NCBI GenBank assembly: GCA_021199255.1
Contig: JAJQIK010000091.1
Coordinates: 1-51,133 of the forward strand
DNA: 51,133 nucleotides
Direction of reading: 5' to 3'
Source: Clostridiales bacterium
Lineage (GTDB): Bacteria > Bacillota > Clostridia > Lachnospirales > Lachnospiraceae
Positions 8,005 to 17,098 of the stretch are shown here, in pieces. Each line of letters starts with the position of its first letter. The stretch's first letter is position 1. The notes beneath the pieces are model-generated. The model did no database searches. It saw only the letters and a program-made list of their open reading frames with translations, and was not told where the DNA came from. The translations under genes were made by a program, and so were the position numbers.

Positions 8005-8766
8005 ATGAAAGAACAGCTATACACAATTCCCTTAAACGACGCCGTCAATGCCAACGACGAATGTCCTTTTTGCTTTATCGAACGCAATGTGGAGCAGGAT
8101 CTGCTGGACTTTGTTTTAGGCTCCGGCTCTTCCTATATGGAGAGCGACGTCCGGGAGCAGACAGACCTGGCAGGATTTTGCCGAGACCATTTCAAGAAAA
8201 TGTTCGACTATGGCAATACGCTGGGCAACGCATGGATTCTGAAAACGCATTATATGCAGATGAATCGGGAAATGCAGAATCAATTCAAGAGCTTCAAGCC
8301 CGGCAGGGTCTCTCTCAAGGATAAATTCAAAAAGCAGACGGAGGCTCAAAACCCTATCGGCGTCTGGGTCGCGGAGAAGGAAAAATCCTGTTATATCTGC
8401 AAACGTTACGCGGACACCTACCAGCGCTATCTGGATACCTTCTTTGTCATGTATCAAAAAGACCCGGAATTTAGGGAAAAAATCAAAAACAGCAAGGGCT
8501 TCTGCCTGCATCATTTCGGAGATTTATGCGAGGCGGCGGACACCCGTCTGAAAGAGAAGGAAAAGGAAGATTTCTACGCCATGGTATTTCCTTTGATGGA
8601 ACGGAATATGAACCGGCTTGCCGAAGATGTGTCCTGGCTGGTGGAAAAATTCGATTACCGCAATAAGGACGCGGACTGGAAAAGCTCTAAAGACGCCATT
8701 CAACGGGGAATGCAGAAACTAAAGGGCGGCTATCCTGCCGACCCGCCATATCAGAGAAACAAGTAA
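8005..8766 (+). CDS. DUF6062 family protein, probable duplicated zinc-binding modules
   Basis: This 253-aa protein has the N-terminal pattern of DUF6062 (KEQLYTIPLNDA...ECPFC), a family of unknown function in Lachnospiraceae. Two similar cysteine/histidine sets are visible: C20xxC23 with C59xxH62, and C129xxC132 with C167xxH170. This suggests two metal-binding units, each with a following helix-rich stretch. The start ATG 8005 follows GAAGGA; an in-frame TTG at 7987 is less likely. It stands alone with its own promoter, and a hairpin terminator lies 28 bp past the stop. Function unknown. Confidence 0.85.
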   Translation: MKEQLYTIPLNDAVNANDECPFCFIERNVEQDLLDFVLGSGSSYMESDVREQTDLAGFCRDHFKKMFDYGNTLGNAWILKTHYMQMNREMQNQFKSFKPGRVSLKDKFKKQTEAQNPIGVWVAEKEKSCYICKRYADTYQRYLDTFFVMYQKDPEFREKIKNSKGFCLHHFGDLCEAADTRLKEKEKEDFYAMVFPLMERNMNRLAEDVSWLVEKFDYRNKDADWKSSKDAIQRGMQKLKGGYPADPPYQRNK

Positions 8767-8794
8767 ACCGATTGTCCAAAAAAGCGCATACAAT

Positions 8795-8828
8795 AAGCCG
8801 GAACCGTGCCAAAACACGTTTCCGGCTT
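8795..8828. terminator. bidirectional terminator between DUF6062 and YtxH-like genes
   Basis: AAGCCGGAA (8795-8803) pairs with TTCCGGCTT (8820-8828), with an inner CGTG/CACG. T-rich sequence follows on the plus strand. The two genes converge here. Confidence 0.7.
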
Positions 8829-8840
8829 TCCTTGTCCCTA

Positions 8841-9203
8841 TTACATAGCGTCCATGGAACCGTCGCCGTCGTCTTCATCGTCGAAGAACTCTTCAACCTT
8901 TGTCTCCGCCTTTTCCACGGTCTTCTCCGCCGCGTCCTTCACGGCTCCCACGACCTTCTCCGTCGCGTCCGCCTTAGCCGCGTCCAGACCTTCCTTGAAG
9001 TCCTCTGCTTTATTCAGATTCAGATCGACATAGTTGCGATCGGATTCCTCGTCCAAATCATCGTCAAAGTTGTCGAAATCGTCATCCTCTTCAAAGTCAT
9101 CATCTACAAAGGAATCCTTATTCTGTAAATAATAATACGCTCCTGCCGCCACGGCGCCAAGAGCCGCTGTCACCATTAAAAACTTACCAAATTTCTTCGC
9201 CAT
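8841..9203 (-). CDS. small acidic membrane-anchored protein (YtxH-like)
   Basis: This 120-aa protein has a single N-terminal hydrophobic helix (residues 9-27, VTAALGAVAAGAYYYL). A very acidic Asp/Glu stretch follows (about 33-55), then an amphipathic Ala/Lys/Glu helix region, and the tail is again Asp-rich. The plan resembles YtxH/YtfJ-type stress proteins, but I cannot assign a family with certainty. The start ATG 9203 follows GAAAGGAGA. It is probably membrane-bound with most of its chain in the cytoplasm. No operon partner: the next gene leftward converges on it and the next rightward ends 98 bp upstream. Confidence 0.75.
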   Translation of the reverse strand: MAKKFGKFLMVTAALGAVAAGAYYYLQNKDSFVDDDFEEDDDFDNFDDDLDEESDRNYVDLNLNKAEDFKEGLDAAKADATEKVVGAVKDAAEKTVEKAETKVEEFFDDEDDGDGSMDAM

Positions 9204-9301
9204 CAGTGTTCTCCTTTCACCGTTTCTGATATCCCTATCTTAATACTATTTTGTGAAAATGAAAAGGGAATATGTACAAAAAACTGAAAAATAATATCAC
9301 C

Positions 9302-11005
9302 CTACAGTCCGATTCTGCGGTAACGGTTGAAGCACGCAAAAATCTCCTGACGTCTGGGCATGGCCAGGCCGCAGGGAAGATAGGCGCTCTCACAGACAGC
9401 CGCGAGTCCCTTCTGCCCCAGAACCTCTTCCAGCGCGTCCACCGCTTCGGTCAGGGTACGTTTCCCGTCAAACAGATGAAGCTGCGCGTACTTGAGCAGA
9501 TAAGCCAGCGCCGCAAGCTGCTCCGTATCCGCAAGCTGCTCTACGCAGCGCATATCAATGGTATCGTGATTGATGGAAATCGCCTCCCGTCCCATGGTTT
9601 TCAGCTTCATGCGGCTGTCCTCACGAAATGCCCGTTCCGCCCTGACCCGACGCAGGAATTGAGGTTTCGCCCCCTTCGGCGGCTCTGTCACAGGCATAGG
9701 GAAAGCCTTTGCTTCCTCCTTCGCAAAAGCGGTGATTTCCATCGGACGGTACTGGTTCATCTGAATAATGCAGTCCGCCTTGTGAAAATAAGAGCCGGAG
9801 CTTCCCGCCACCAGCACTGTGGAGACGCCGTATTCCCGATAGAGCTCCTCCACACGGTCGATAAAAGGCGTAATCGGCTCATCGTCCCGGTTCACCACAC
9901 GCTGCATCAGTTCGTCCCGAATCATAAAGTTGGTCGCGCTGGTATCCTCGTCGATCAAAAAGACGTCCGTACCGGCTTCCATGGCTTCCACCACATTCGC
10001 CGCCTGAGAAGTACTCCCGCTGGCGTCCTCGGTATAAAAGCCTTTGGTATCCTTCCCGTTAGGCAGATTGCTGATAAACATGGAAATATCGACCTTTTTG
10101 ACGCTTCTGCCGTCTTCCGCGCGGATTTTAACCGCAGTATCGTCGGTGATTACATACTCCCTGCCGTCTCCGGGAATATGGTTATAGACGCCCAGTTCCA
10201 ACGCCTTTAACAGCGTGGACTTTCCATGATAACCGCCGCCTACAATCAGCGTAATGCCCTTTTTGATTCCCATTCCCTTTAACTCGCCGCGGTGAGGAAG
10301 CTGCATCGTCGTCTCCATAGACTGCGGAGAGCGGAAAGATACCGCCTCCTTCATGGGACGCCCGGACACGCCGGATTCCCTGGGCAGCACCGCGCCGTTT
10401 GCCACAAACGCCACCAGATCCCTTTCCTTCAACTGCTGCCTGATATACTGCTGATCCTCCGCTAGGTCGGTCACCGCCTTGACCGTTTCCGCGTCCAGCG
10501 CCGCATAGAACAACGTATGGCTTACACATTGCGGCAGAAAGTCAAAAAATATTTTTTCCAGTTCTCTGGCGTTGATCGTGCGTCCGTTTGCCGGAAAGCC
10601 TACCTCCAAGCGCAGCACGATATTGCCGGTTTTATCATCGATCTGACATGCCGTGCGCTCCAGCACCTCCTGTCCGCATCTGCTGACCGATAAGAGTCCG
10701 CTCTTGCCGGAACCCTTCGCCTGAAAGGACACCTTTTCCAGCTCGCGCCCAAACCGGCGCAGCAGATAATCCTCCAACGCGATACGGCGGCATTTCATCT
10801 GATAAAGCTCCGCCGGGAACCCTGCCCTGCCGCCCTTGATGTGGACGCTGACCTTAGAGGGCGAAGCGAAAGGGTCGCCCTGCACATGGTCGATGGAAAG
10901 CGCATAGCTCCGAAAATCATAGCTTCCTTTGGTGTCCTTATAGGCCGGATATCCTTTATGGTCGATTCTCCGTAAAATATTCTGTAATTCTGTTTGTGAC
11001 TGCAT
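9302..11005 (-). CDS. predicted ATPase of the ABC class (COG3044 family)
   Basis: This 567-aa cytoplasmic protein matches the ABC-class ATPases of COG3044, whose role is unknown. The Walker A variant GGGYHGKST lies near residues 255-265. A long GFYTEDASGSTSQAAN segment near 325 is the family's signature region, and the Walker B stretch VFLIDEDTSA lies near 350. There are no membrane segments, so this is not a transporter. The start ATG 11005 has GGGAGA. A minus-strand TATAAT (plus 11044-11049) lies upstream, and an inverted repeat TTGCGAAACT/AGTTTCGCAA spans the gap to the tetR gene. Confidence 0.88.
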   Translation of the reverse strand: MQSQTELQNILRRIDHKGYPAYKDTKGSYDFRSYALSIDHVQGDPFASPSKVSVHIKGGRAGFPAELYQMKCRRIALEDYLLRRFGRELEKVSFQAKGSGKSGLLSVSRCGQEVLERTACQIDDKTGNIVLRLEVGFPANGRTINARELEKIFFDFLPQCVSHTLFYAALDAETVKAVTDLAEDQQYIRQQLKERDLVAFVANGAVLPRESGVSGRPMKEAVSFRSPQSMETTMQLPHRGELKGMGIKKGITLIVGGGYHGKSTLLKALELGVYNHIPGDGREYVITDDTAVKIRAEDGRSVKKVDISMFISNLPNGKDTKGFYTEDASGSTSQAANVVEAMEAGTDVFLIDEDTSATNFMIRDELMQRVVNRDDEPITPFIDRVEELYREYGVSTVLVAGSSGSYFHKADCIIQMNQYRPMEITAFAKEEAKAFPMPVTEPPKGAKPQFLRRVRAERAFREDSRMKLKTMGREAISINHDTIDMRCVEQLADTEQLAALAYLLKYAQLHLFDGKRTLTEAVDALEEVLGQKGLAAVCESAYLPCGLAMPRRQEIFACFNRYRRIGL

Positions 11006-11043
11006 CGTTCTGTCTCCCTTATCCTCTTCTGGTTTCTCCTCTT

Positions 11044-11130
11044 ATTATATAGATAATTGCGAAACTTATGATGGACTGTGAAATTGCACAAATTGTATAA
11101 TGAATATAGCATTATGAGTGAGTTTCGCAA
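11044..11130. promoter_or_regulatory. divergent promoter region with 10-bp inverted repeat
   Basis: TTGCGAAACT (11057-11066) and AGTTTCGCAA (11121-11130) are perfect complements. Between them on the plus strand lie TGGACT (11072-11077) and TATAAT (11096-11101), 18 bp apart. The left arm falls inside the spacer of the minus-strand promoter for the COG3044 gene (TATAAT, plus 11044-11049). The arms may be operators of one regulator, possibly the TetR protein encoded at 11401. Confidence 0.45.
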
Positions 11131-11248
11131 ACGCCTACCCTTATTATATGGTATCGCCGCAAAATTCGCAATCCTTACTGGAAACAGGCGCGCCGTCTAC
11201 AAGATGTTGTGCCTGAAAATTTTCTTCAAACTAGTTTTTCCTCAGAGA

Positions 11249-11277
11249 TTGAATCCGCCCCCGATTTATGCTATATT
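11249..11277 (+). promoter_or_regulatory. promoter upstream of the tetR-family gene
   Basis: TTGAAT (11249-11254), a 17-bp spacer and TATATT (11272-11277). The start would fall near 11284, leaving a leader of about 117 nt that contains a 9-bp tandem repeat TTGTGTATT at 11368-11385. The rest of 11131-11400 holds no gene I can support. Confidence 0.5.
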
Positions 11278-11400
11278 AAAATTCGACTCATAAAGTCAAT
11301 ATGCGACATTCGATGGTACGGAGCCAACAGGTTAAGCGCTGGTGAAAGCCGTCTGCCGCACAGCAATTTGTGTATTTTGTGTATTTATTAAGGGGAAAGC

Positions 11401-12009
11401 ATGAACGAGAAATTTTTTGATTTGAAAAAAGAAAAACAGGACCGCATGATTAATGCCGCCCTGAAAATCTTTGCCGCCAACGGCTATAAGCACGCAAGCA
11501 CGGACGACATCGTTGCGGAAGCGGGTATCAGTAAGGGACTGTTGTTTCACTATTTCGGCAGTAAGCTCGGACTCTATACTTTTCTCTATGACTACAGCGT
11601 GCGCTTTATGAAGCTTGAGCTGACCAGCGGCGTATCTTCCACCGCCACCGATTATTTCGAAATCAGGAAGCAGATGGAATATGCCAAAATGCAGGTGTTG
11701 AAAAACTATCCGTATATGCAGGGCTTTCTGGAGCGCTGCCAATCCGAGGACGTCAGCGAGGCGCTAATGGCCATCGAAAAACAGCGCAGCGTCATTCAGG
11801 ACGTCTATGCGGTTCTGAAAAACCAGTCCGACCGTTCCCTCTTTGTAAACGAGGTGGATTTTGAGAAGCTGGACGCCATGCTGGACTACACGATCAGCGG
11901 CCTGATGAACGCCCGTTTCGCAAGCGCCTCCTTCCACCCGGAAATGCTATATGAGGAAACCGTATCCTATCTGAATATGATGAAAAAAATTGCTTACCAA
12001 AATTCTTAG
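11401..12009 (+). CDS. TetR/AcrR family transcriptional regulator
   Basis: This 202-aa protein has an N-terminal TetR helix-turn-helix at about residues 15-62 (MINAALKIFAANGYKHAS...ISKGLLFHYFGSK) and a variable helical ligand-binding part. TetR proteins usually repress nearby genes and release DNA when they bind a small molecule. The start ATG 11401 follows AAGGGGAAAG. It is divergent from the COG3044 ATPase gene and converges on the MocR gene with only 6 bp between stop codons. The ligand is unknown. The inverted repeat at 11057-11130 is a candidate operator. Confidence 0.9.
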   Translation: MNEKFFDLKKEKQDRMINAALKIFAANGYKHASTDDIVAEAGISKGLLFHYFGSKLGLYTFLYDYSVRFMKLELTSGVSSTATDYFEIRKQMEYAKMQVLKNYPYMQGFLERCQSEDVSEALMAIEKQRSVIQDVYAVLKNQSDRSLFVNEVDFEKLDAMLDYTISGLMNARFASASFHPEMLYEETVSYLNMMKKIAYQNS

Positions 12010-12015
12010 TTCCGC

Positions 12016-13431
12016 TCAGCTCCAAACCCTTTTTAACAGTTCGACGCCTTCCCGGATCTCTTCGATGGTCAGGCCGCCATATCCCAGAATCATCGTCGCC
12101 GGTTCTGAGGCTTCCCGGTCGTTTTCCATGCGAAAGGAGCCCATGGCGTATACCTTTACGCCTGCCTTTGCCGCCAGCGCGGCTAATTCCTCTTCTTTTC
12201 CCCCCGTTTGATCTGTCAACAGAATATGCAGCCCTGCATGATCGCCGCCGATACGAAAACGCTTCTCCAGGGGTCTTAACTCATTCAGCAGAAAATCATG
12301 CTTCATGCGGTACTGCTTTCGCATCTTATTCAAATACCTTTCAAAATAACCGTCTCGGATAAATTCATTTAAAATGGCCTGGTCAATACGCGACACCGTA
12401 GAAGAGAAAAAGCCACATTCCGTTCTGTACTTGTCCAGCAGGGCGTAAGGCAGAACCATATAGCTGATACGGATTGCCGGGGCGATCGCTTTGGAAAAGG
12501 TTCCGATATACACGACCCGTCCGCTGCTATCCGACGCCTGCAAGGACGGCAACGGCTTTCCTTTATAGCGAAATTCGCTGTCATAATCGTCCTCAATCAG
12601 ATAGCGCCCTTCCGCCTGACTCGCCCATTTCAGCAGCTCCAGCCGCCGCCCGATGGGCATAGCCACACCGGCCGGGTACTGGTGGGAGGGCATAACATAC
12701 GCCACCTGCGCCTCAGTTCTGCGCAAAGCGTCTACCCGCATACCGTTTTCGTCCATAGGGACAAAGGAAATCGGATAAGCAAAGGAGCGGAAAATTTTAT
12801 ACGCTTTTACATAGGTCGGATTTTCCATTGCCACATGGACATGCCTCCCTAAGATTTTTTCCAGTAAAAGAAGCAGGAAATCATTTCCTGCTCCGATAAT
12901 AATCTGTTCCGGTTCACAATTTACGCCTCGCGACCCGTGCAAATACCGGCAGATGGTAGTTCTCAGCTCCAAATCCCCCTGCGGTTCCCCCAGCGCAAAC
13001 ATACTGCTCTTGGCATCTACCAGAATATTCTTGGTAATTTTCTTCCAGGTAGCATAGGGGAAAAAGCTCATATCTATGGCGTCAGGTGAGAAATCACAGG
13101 CGTAAACCGCCTGTTCCCCCACAGGCCTGCACGACTGCTTTTCCTCTGAAGGCTGCGTCTCAATATCATAGAGATTGTCTACCGCACAGACAAAATAACC
13201 TCTCTGGGGTCTTGCTTCCAGATATCCTTCCGCCGCCAATTGACCGTAAGCCATATCCACCGTGGTTCTGGACACCTGTAAATATTCCGCTAAAAATCTG
13301 GTGGAGGGCAGCTTCTCATTCTGCAGCAGGCTGCCTGTCCTGATCTCATTACGGATATATTCATAAATCTGCTGGTATAGGGTTTTATCACTTTTCGGTT
13401 GTAACTGGATATGAATCGGTAATTCCTTCAT
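12016..13431 (-). CDS. MocR/PdxR-type regulator: GntR helix-turn-helix fused to aminotransferase-like domain
   Basis: This 471-aa protein joins a GntR winged helix (about residues 15-80, LYQQIYEYIRNEIRTG...RPQRGYF) to a fold-type I aminotransferase domain (about 110-471). The PLP-binding region is recognisable in YLIEDDYDSEFRY (Asp near 280) and TFSKAIAP, where Lys near 313 would form the Schiff base. Such regulators often control PLP, GABA or amino acid metabolism. The ATG at 13431 has AGGGGAG. No obvious target gene is adjacent, and its inducer is unknown. Confidence 0.92.
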   Translation of the reverse strand: MKELPIHIQLQPKSDKTLYQQIYEYIRNEIRTGSLLQNEKLPSTRFLAEYLQVSRTTVDMAYGQLAAEGYLEARPQRGYFVCAVDNLYDIETQPSEEKQSCRPVGEQAVYACDFSPDAIDMSFFPYATWKKITKNILVDAKSSMFALGEPQGDLELRTTICRYLHGSRGVNCEPEQIIIGAGNDFLLLLLEKILGRHVHVAMENPTYVKAYKIFRSFAYPISFVPMDENGMRVDALRRTEAQVAYVMPSHQYPAGVAMPIGRRLELLKWASQAEGRYLIEDDYDSEFRYKGKPLPSLQASDSSGRVVYIGTFSKAIAPAIRISYMVLPYALLDKYRTECGFFSSTVSRIDQAILNEFIRDGYFERYLNKMRKQYRMKHDFLLNELRPLEKRFRIGGDHAGLHILLTDQTGGKEEELAALAAKAGVKVYAMGSFRMENDREASEPATMILGYGGLTIEEIREGVELLKRVWS

Positions 13432-13479
13432 AGCTCCCCTGTGCCTGTCCGGGTTCGCAAACGCCGCGTGAAGCCGCTC

Positions 13480-14343
13480 TTACTTTCTGGACGCGTTCTT
13501 CTCTTTAATCTTCTTCATCAGCATATCCTTCACGTCTCTTGCCTTATCCTTCATACGAGGATTGGCGTTAGGCGATGTGAGGATACCCGTAATCAGGCGG
13601 CTGGACACATCATATTGCTCAAACCGCATTGCCGTCACCGCAATCAGATAATCTACCGTGGGCTCATCCATACCGCACATGGGGAAGCTCTCCGTCTGCC
13701 GCGCTGCCAGAAAGCCCTCCAGCGCGTTCCGCAAAAACTCATTTTCCTGCTCTTCGCACTGTTTCTTCTGCGCCTCGTAATCTGGCAGATTCTTATCCAA
13801 ATGCTCCGCCTTACCCCGAAGCAGCCATGCCGTCTTCAGGCAGATGTATGCCTTTTCACTGTTCTTAGCCTGCTTTACAATGGCGTTTGCCAGCGCCAGC
13901 TTATATCGTTCCAGAGCCTCGTCGTAGGTATAGATTTCTTTGGTCTCTTTCTGCGGCTTAAAGGTGGAAGAAATGGTCTTCTGTATATTTTTCGCCTGGG
14001 GAGAGGTGAGGAACTTGAAAAATCTGCTCAACGCTGCGTATCCGCATGAGGGACACATGATAATATCATATTTCAGCATATCGATCTGCTCATATCTGGG
14101 ACGCAAATCCAGATCGCTGCCCGCCAGCTTAGCCTTGCCGATCTTGACCGTCCGAGCCTTAAACTCTCTGTCGCAAATGGGGCAGGTAAAGGATTTATCA
14201 AACAGGAAATCCTGCTCCTGCACCACCGGCGCCTTAGGCTTCCCGTCCCCGTCAGTTTCCGCCTTCTTCGCCTCTTCGTATAGATTCATATTTTCCAGAT
14301 TGGTTAATCCAAACTGCTCTAACCCCGACAATAATCCTGCCAT
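13480..14343 (-). CDS. DUF2225 family protein
   Basis: This 287-aa cytoplasmic protein matches DUF2225, a family of Firmicutes proteins without known function. It has a zinc-ribbon-like pair C54xxC57 (FTCPICDREF) and C97xxC100 (MCPSCGYAA). The C-terminal two thirds are helical and look TPR-like (YDEALERYKLALANAI). The start ATG 14343 follows GGGAGGA. It lies downstream of glnS in the same direction with a 56-bp gap, so it may be co-transcribed. Confidence 0.88.
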   Translation of the reverse strand: MAGLLSGLEQFGLTNLENMNLYEEAKKAETDGDGKPKAPVVQEQDFLFDKSFTCPICDREFKARTVKIGKAKLAGSDLDLRPRYEQIDMLKYDIIMCPSCGYAALSRFFKFLTSPQAKNIQKTISSTFKPQKETKEIYTYDEALERYKLALANAIVKQAKNSEKAYICLKTAWLLRGKAEHLDKNLPDYEAQKKQCEEQENEFLRNALEGFLAARQTESFPMCGMDEPTVDYLIAVTAMRFEQYDVSSRLITGILTSPNANPRMKDKARDVKDMLMKKIKEKNASRK

Positions 14344-14399
14344 AGTTTTATCCTCCCATTAATCCTTCTCTGTCTTAAAGCCTTAAAGATTATTGTACC

Positions 14400-16121
14400 C
14401 TAATTCTCCTTCTTCGGCAATACATAGGAGCTCTTAAGCGATACAATTCTGTTAAATACCAGCTCGCCCGGACGGCTGTCCTTATAATCTACACAGAAAA
14501 ATCCCTGTCTGACAAACTGAAAGCTGTCATATGCCTGCGCATCTCTGACAGACGGCTCTATATAACACTCCTTTAACACCGTCAGGGAATTGGGATTTAA
14601 GTTCAGGCTGCCATCTTCATTATAGACCCCCTTCTCCTCATCGATAATGTTCTCATACAGCCTGACCTGTGCCTTAACGGACTGCGCCGCGGACACCCAG
14701 TGTATGGTTCCCTTCACCTTACGCCCGTCCGGGCTGTTGCCGCCCTTAGACGCCGGATCGTAGGTACAGTGTACCGTAGTCACCCTGCCGTCCGCGTCCT
14801 TTTCACAGCTTACGCACTTAACGAAATAAGCGCTCATCAGACGAACCTCATTTCCCGGGAACAGCCGGAAATACTTTTTCGGCGGTTCCTCCATAAAATC
14901 GTCCCTTTCAATATAAAGCTCTCTGCCAAAGGGCACTTTCCTTGTGCCGAGAGACTCATTTTCGGGATTATTGACCGTCTCTAATTCCTCCGTCTGTCCT
15001 TCCGGATAATTGTCAATTACCAGCTTAATCGGATCCAGCACCGCCATCACACGGGAACGCTTCATCTTCAGATCCTCCCTGATACAATACTCCAGCATGG
15101 AATATTCCGCGGAGGAATTCGCCTTAGACACGCCGCACAGGTCTACGAACCGCTTAATCGATTCCGGTGTGAAGCCTCGTCTCCGCAGCGCCGCGATGGA
15201 AACCAGACGCGGGTCGTCCCAGCCGTCTACAATGCCGTCCTCCACCAGCTTCTTAATATATCTCTTACCAGTGACCACATTGGTCAAATACATCTTGGCA
15301 AATTCGATCTGCTTCGGCGGATGGGGATACTCTAATTCCGTCACCACCCAGTTATACAAAGGTCTGTGATCCTCAAACTCCAGCGTACAGATAGAGTGGG
15401 TAATCCCCTCAATCGCGTCCTCAATGGGATGGGCGTAATCGTACATCGGATAAATACACCATTTATCGCCGGTGTTCTGATGAGACAAATGAGCCACCCG
15501 ATAGAGAATCGGGTCCCGCATATTGATATTAGGGGACGCCATATCAATTTTGGCGCGCAGCGTCTTCTCCCCATCGGCGTATTTGCCGTCCTTCATTTCC
15601 TGAAACAGCCGCAAATTCTCTTCCACGCTTCTGTTCCGGTTAGGATCGTCCTTTCCCGGCTCCGTCAGCGTACCGCGGTATTCCCGCATCTCATCTGCCG
15701 ACAGGTCGGATACATAAGCCTTTCCCTTTTTAATGAGCTTAAGCGCCCCCTCATACATCTGATCGAAATAGTTGGACGCAAAAAACAACCGATCCTCATA
15801 ATCAGCGCCCAGCCACCGTACATCCGCCTGAATGGATTCTACAAACTCGCTCTTTTCTTTGGTTGGATTCGTGTCGTCGAAACGCATATTGAACTGGCCG
15901 CCATAGCGGGACGCCAGCCCATAATTTAATAAAATGCTCTTGGCATGTCCGATATGCAGATAACCATTGGGCTCCGGCGGGAATCTGGTGTGCACGGTGT
16001 CATAAACGCCCTCCGCCAAATCCTTCTCTATGATCTGCTCAATAAAATTCTTAGAGACTACCTCTTTGTTTTCCGCATTGTCTGCGCCTTCTTCTGTCAT
16101 CATTTTTTCGTTCTCACTCAT
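14400..16121 (-). CDS. glnS: glutaminyl-tRNA synthetase
   Basis: This 573-aa class I synthetase charges tRNA-Gln with glutamine in the cytoplasm. The HIGH motif (HIGH, 56-59, in [15 protein letters not shown]) and a KMSKS-type loop (KMKRSR, near 353) are present, as is the anticodon-binding beta-barrel region in the C-terminal third. Its length matches the bacterial GlnRS family. About 22 acidic residues precede the usual start of homology. The ATG at 16121 has no convincing ribosome binding site; the next in-frame ATGs (MM at 7-8) are not better placed. The leader upstream is unusual. Confidence 0.95.
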   Translation of the reverse strand: MSENEKMMTEEGADNAENKEVVSKNFIEQIIEKDLAEGVYDTVHTRFPPEPNGYLHIGHAKSILLNYGLASRYGGQFNMRFDDTNPTKEKSEFVESIQADVRWLGADYEDRLFFASNYFDQMYEGALKLIKKGKAYVSDLSADEMREYRGTLTEPGKDDPNRNRSVEENLRLFQEMKDGKYADGEKTLRAKIDMASPNINMRDPILYRVAHLSHQNTGDKWCIYPMYDYAHPIEDAIEGITHSICTLEFEDHRPLYNWVVTELEYPHPPKQIEFAKMYLTNVVTGKRYIKKLVEDGIVDGWDDPRLVSIAALRRRGFTPESIKRFVDLCGVSKANSSAEYSMLEYCIREDLKMKRSRVMAVLDPIKLVIDNYPEGQTEELETVNNPENESLGTRKVPFGRELYIERDDFMEEPPKKYFRLFPGNEVRLMSAYFVKCVSCEKDADGRVTTVHCTYDPASKGGNSPDGRKVKGTIHWVSAAQSVKAQVRLYENIIDEEKGVYNEDGSLNLNPNSLTVLKECYIEPSVRDAQAYDSFQFVRQGFFCVDYKDSRPGELVFNRIVSLKSSYVLPKKEN

Positions 16122-16148
16122 AAATATGCGCGTGACTGTTATCCGTCG

Positions 16149-16242
16149 CTATGACTGTTGGACTTCGCCTTTTTCCATGCCGTTCCAGCCACTACCTCCT
16201 TCTGCCGCGTTCCTATTGCAACTCTTGCAACTCCTTATTCAT
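16149..16242 (-). promoter_or_regulatory. glnS leader with two glutamine-containing mini-ORFs
   Basis: Upstream of glnS lie two 9-codon reading frames: 16213-16242 (MNKELQELQ, stop TAG) and 16149-16178 (MEKGEVQQS, stop TAG). The second is in the same frame as glnS and stops 27 nt before its ATG. A strong AGAAGGAGG (about 16196-16204) has no ATG at normal distance; the nearest is 16 nt downstream. No terminator or T-box is evident. Whether either frame is translated is unknown. Confidence 0.3.
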
Positions 16243-16415
16243 ATTACCATAGGCAGGATAAAATAGGAAGAAAAATTTCGCGTACACGGCGGCGGCAAAC
16301 GGCATCGGCAGGGCTATCGCCTGAATGGCGCAATTTTCATCTCAAATCGCTTTTTCAGCTTCTCCAATCGCCAAAAACGCCTTTTACAGGGGTTTTGGTT
16401 TTCCTTTTATGCAAG

Positions 16416-16458
16416 TTGCGTATTTATATTCAACGATTTACGTAATTTGTATTATAAT
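16416..16458 (+). promoter_or_regulatory. agrBD promoter with direct repeat, no -35 box
   Basis: TATAAT at 16453-16458 lacks a recognisable -35 hexamer 17 bp upstream. Instead a direct repeat spaced 22 bp is present: GCGTATTTATATT from 16418 and ACGTAATTTGTATT from 16440. LytTR-type response regulators bind such direct repeats two helical turns apart, so this is likely an activated promoter. A small hairpin CCGGGC/GCCCGG (16483-16499) lies in the leader. The stretch 16260-16410 holds nothing I recognise. Confidence 0.5.
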
Positions 16459-16522
16459 AGCACCGAAAAAGCTTCAAGCACGCCGGGCGTACCGCCCGGT
16501 TTCCCGATTACGGAGAACCGTT

Positions 16523-17098
16523 ATGAATCTATTGATGAACAGAATCGCGCAACTGCATGATTTTACGGACTATGAATTAAAGGTAATCCGTTTCTATATT
16601 CTGGGGTTTCTCTATGATATCAGTAAGATCATCGCCATCGGAATTTTCTTTGGGTGCATTGGAAAATTCCCGGAATTTCTGTTTACCCTGATTCCTCTTC
16701 TGTTTCTGAGGAAAAATACGGGCGGATATCATTTAAAAACATATTTCACCTGTTTTTTGGCGTCTGTTCTCTATTTTATTCTGGCAATCCTCGTATTGCC
16801 TGCCGTTATCCCCATGAAGCTGACATGGATGCAGTTTTCCCTGCTAATCTGCGTGTGGGTGATTTACAGGGTCGGCCCCATTTCATCAAATCGGGAAATC
16901 GTTTTAAATAAGAGGCAGTTGCATAAAGTGCATCTGCACAGCTTCCAGATTGTATTCGTCATATCCGTATTGCTGTTTCTGTTTCCTGAAACAGGCTATC
17001 TGAAAGCCAGCTTTTGGACTGTTGTGCTGCACAGCGTCCAACTGATGATAACAAAGATAAAGAAAAGAGGTGAGAGAGATGAGAAAGTATTTGGATAA
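16523..17098 (+). CDS. agrB: AgrB-like autoinducer peptide-processing membrane protease
   Basis: This 191-aa integral membrane cysteine protease of the AgrB family cuts the AgrD precursor and closes its thiolactone ring. The family signature is clear: RKNTGGYH at 63-70 followed by Cys77, which gives the catalytic His70 and Cys77 at the usual seven-residue spacing. Four or more hydrophobic segments flank it. The true start is ATG 16523, preceded by CGGAGAAC; the open frame further up is noise. The gene overlaps agrD by 20 bases. It converges on a GHKL kinase gene, which with the LytTR regulator completes an agr circuit. Confidence 0.93.
   Translation: MNLLMNRIAQLHDFTDYELKVIRFYILGFLYDISKIIAIGIFFGCIGKFPEFLFTLIPLLFLRKNTGGYHLKTYFTCFLASVLYFILAILVLPAVIPMKLTWMQFSLLICVWVIYRVGPISSNREIVLNKRQLHKVHLHSFQIVFVISVLLFLFPETGYLKASFWTVVLHSVQLMITKIKKRGERDEKVFG

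Noticed and set aside
9272-10210. 312-aa plus-strand frame opposite the COG3044 gene
   Set aside because: It is a shadow of the real minus-strand gene with no recognisable domain and no ribosome binding site.
16122-16260. T-box riboswitch for glnS
   Set aside because: AGGAACGCGG resembles the T-box sequence only loosely; there is no terminator and no specifier stem.
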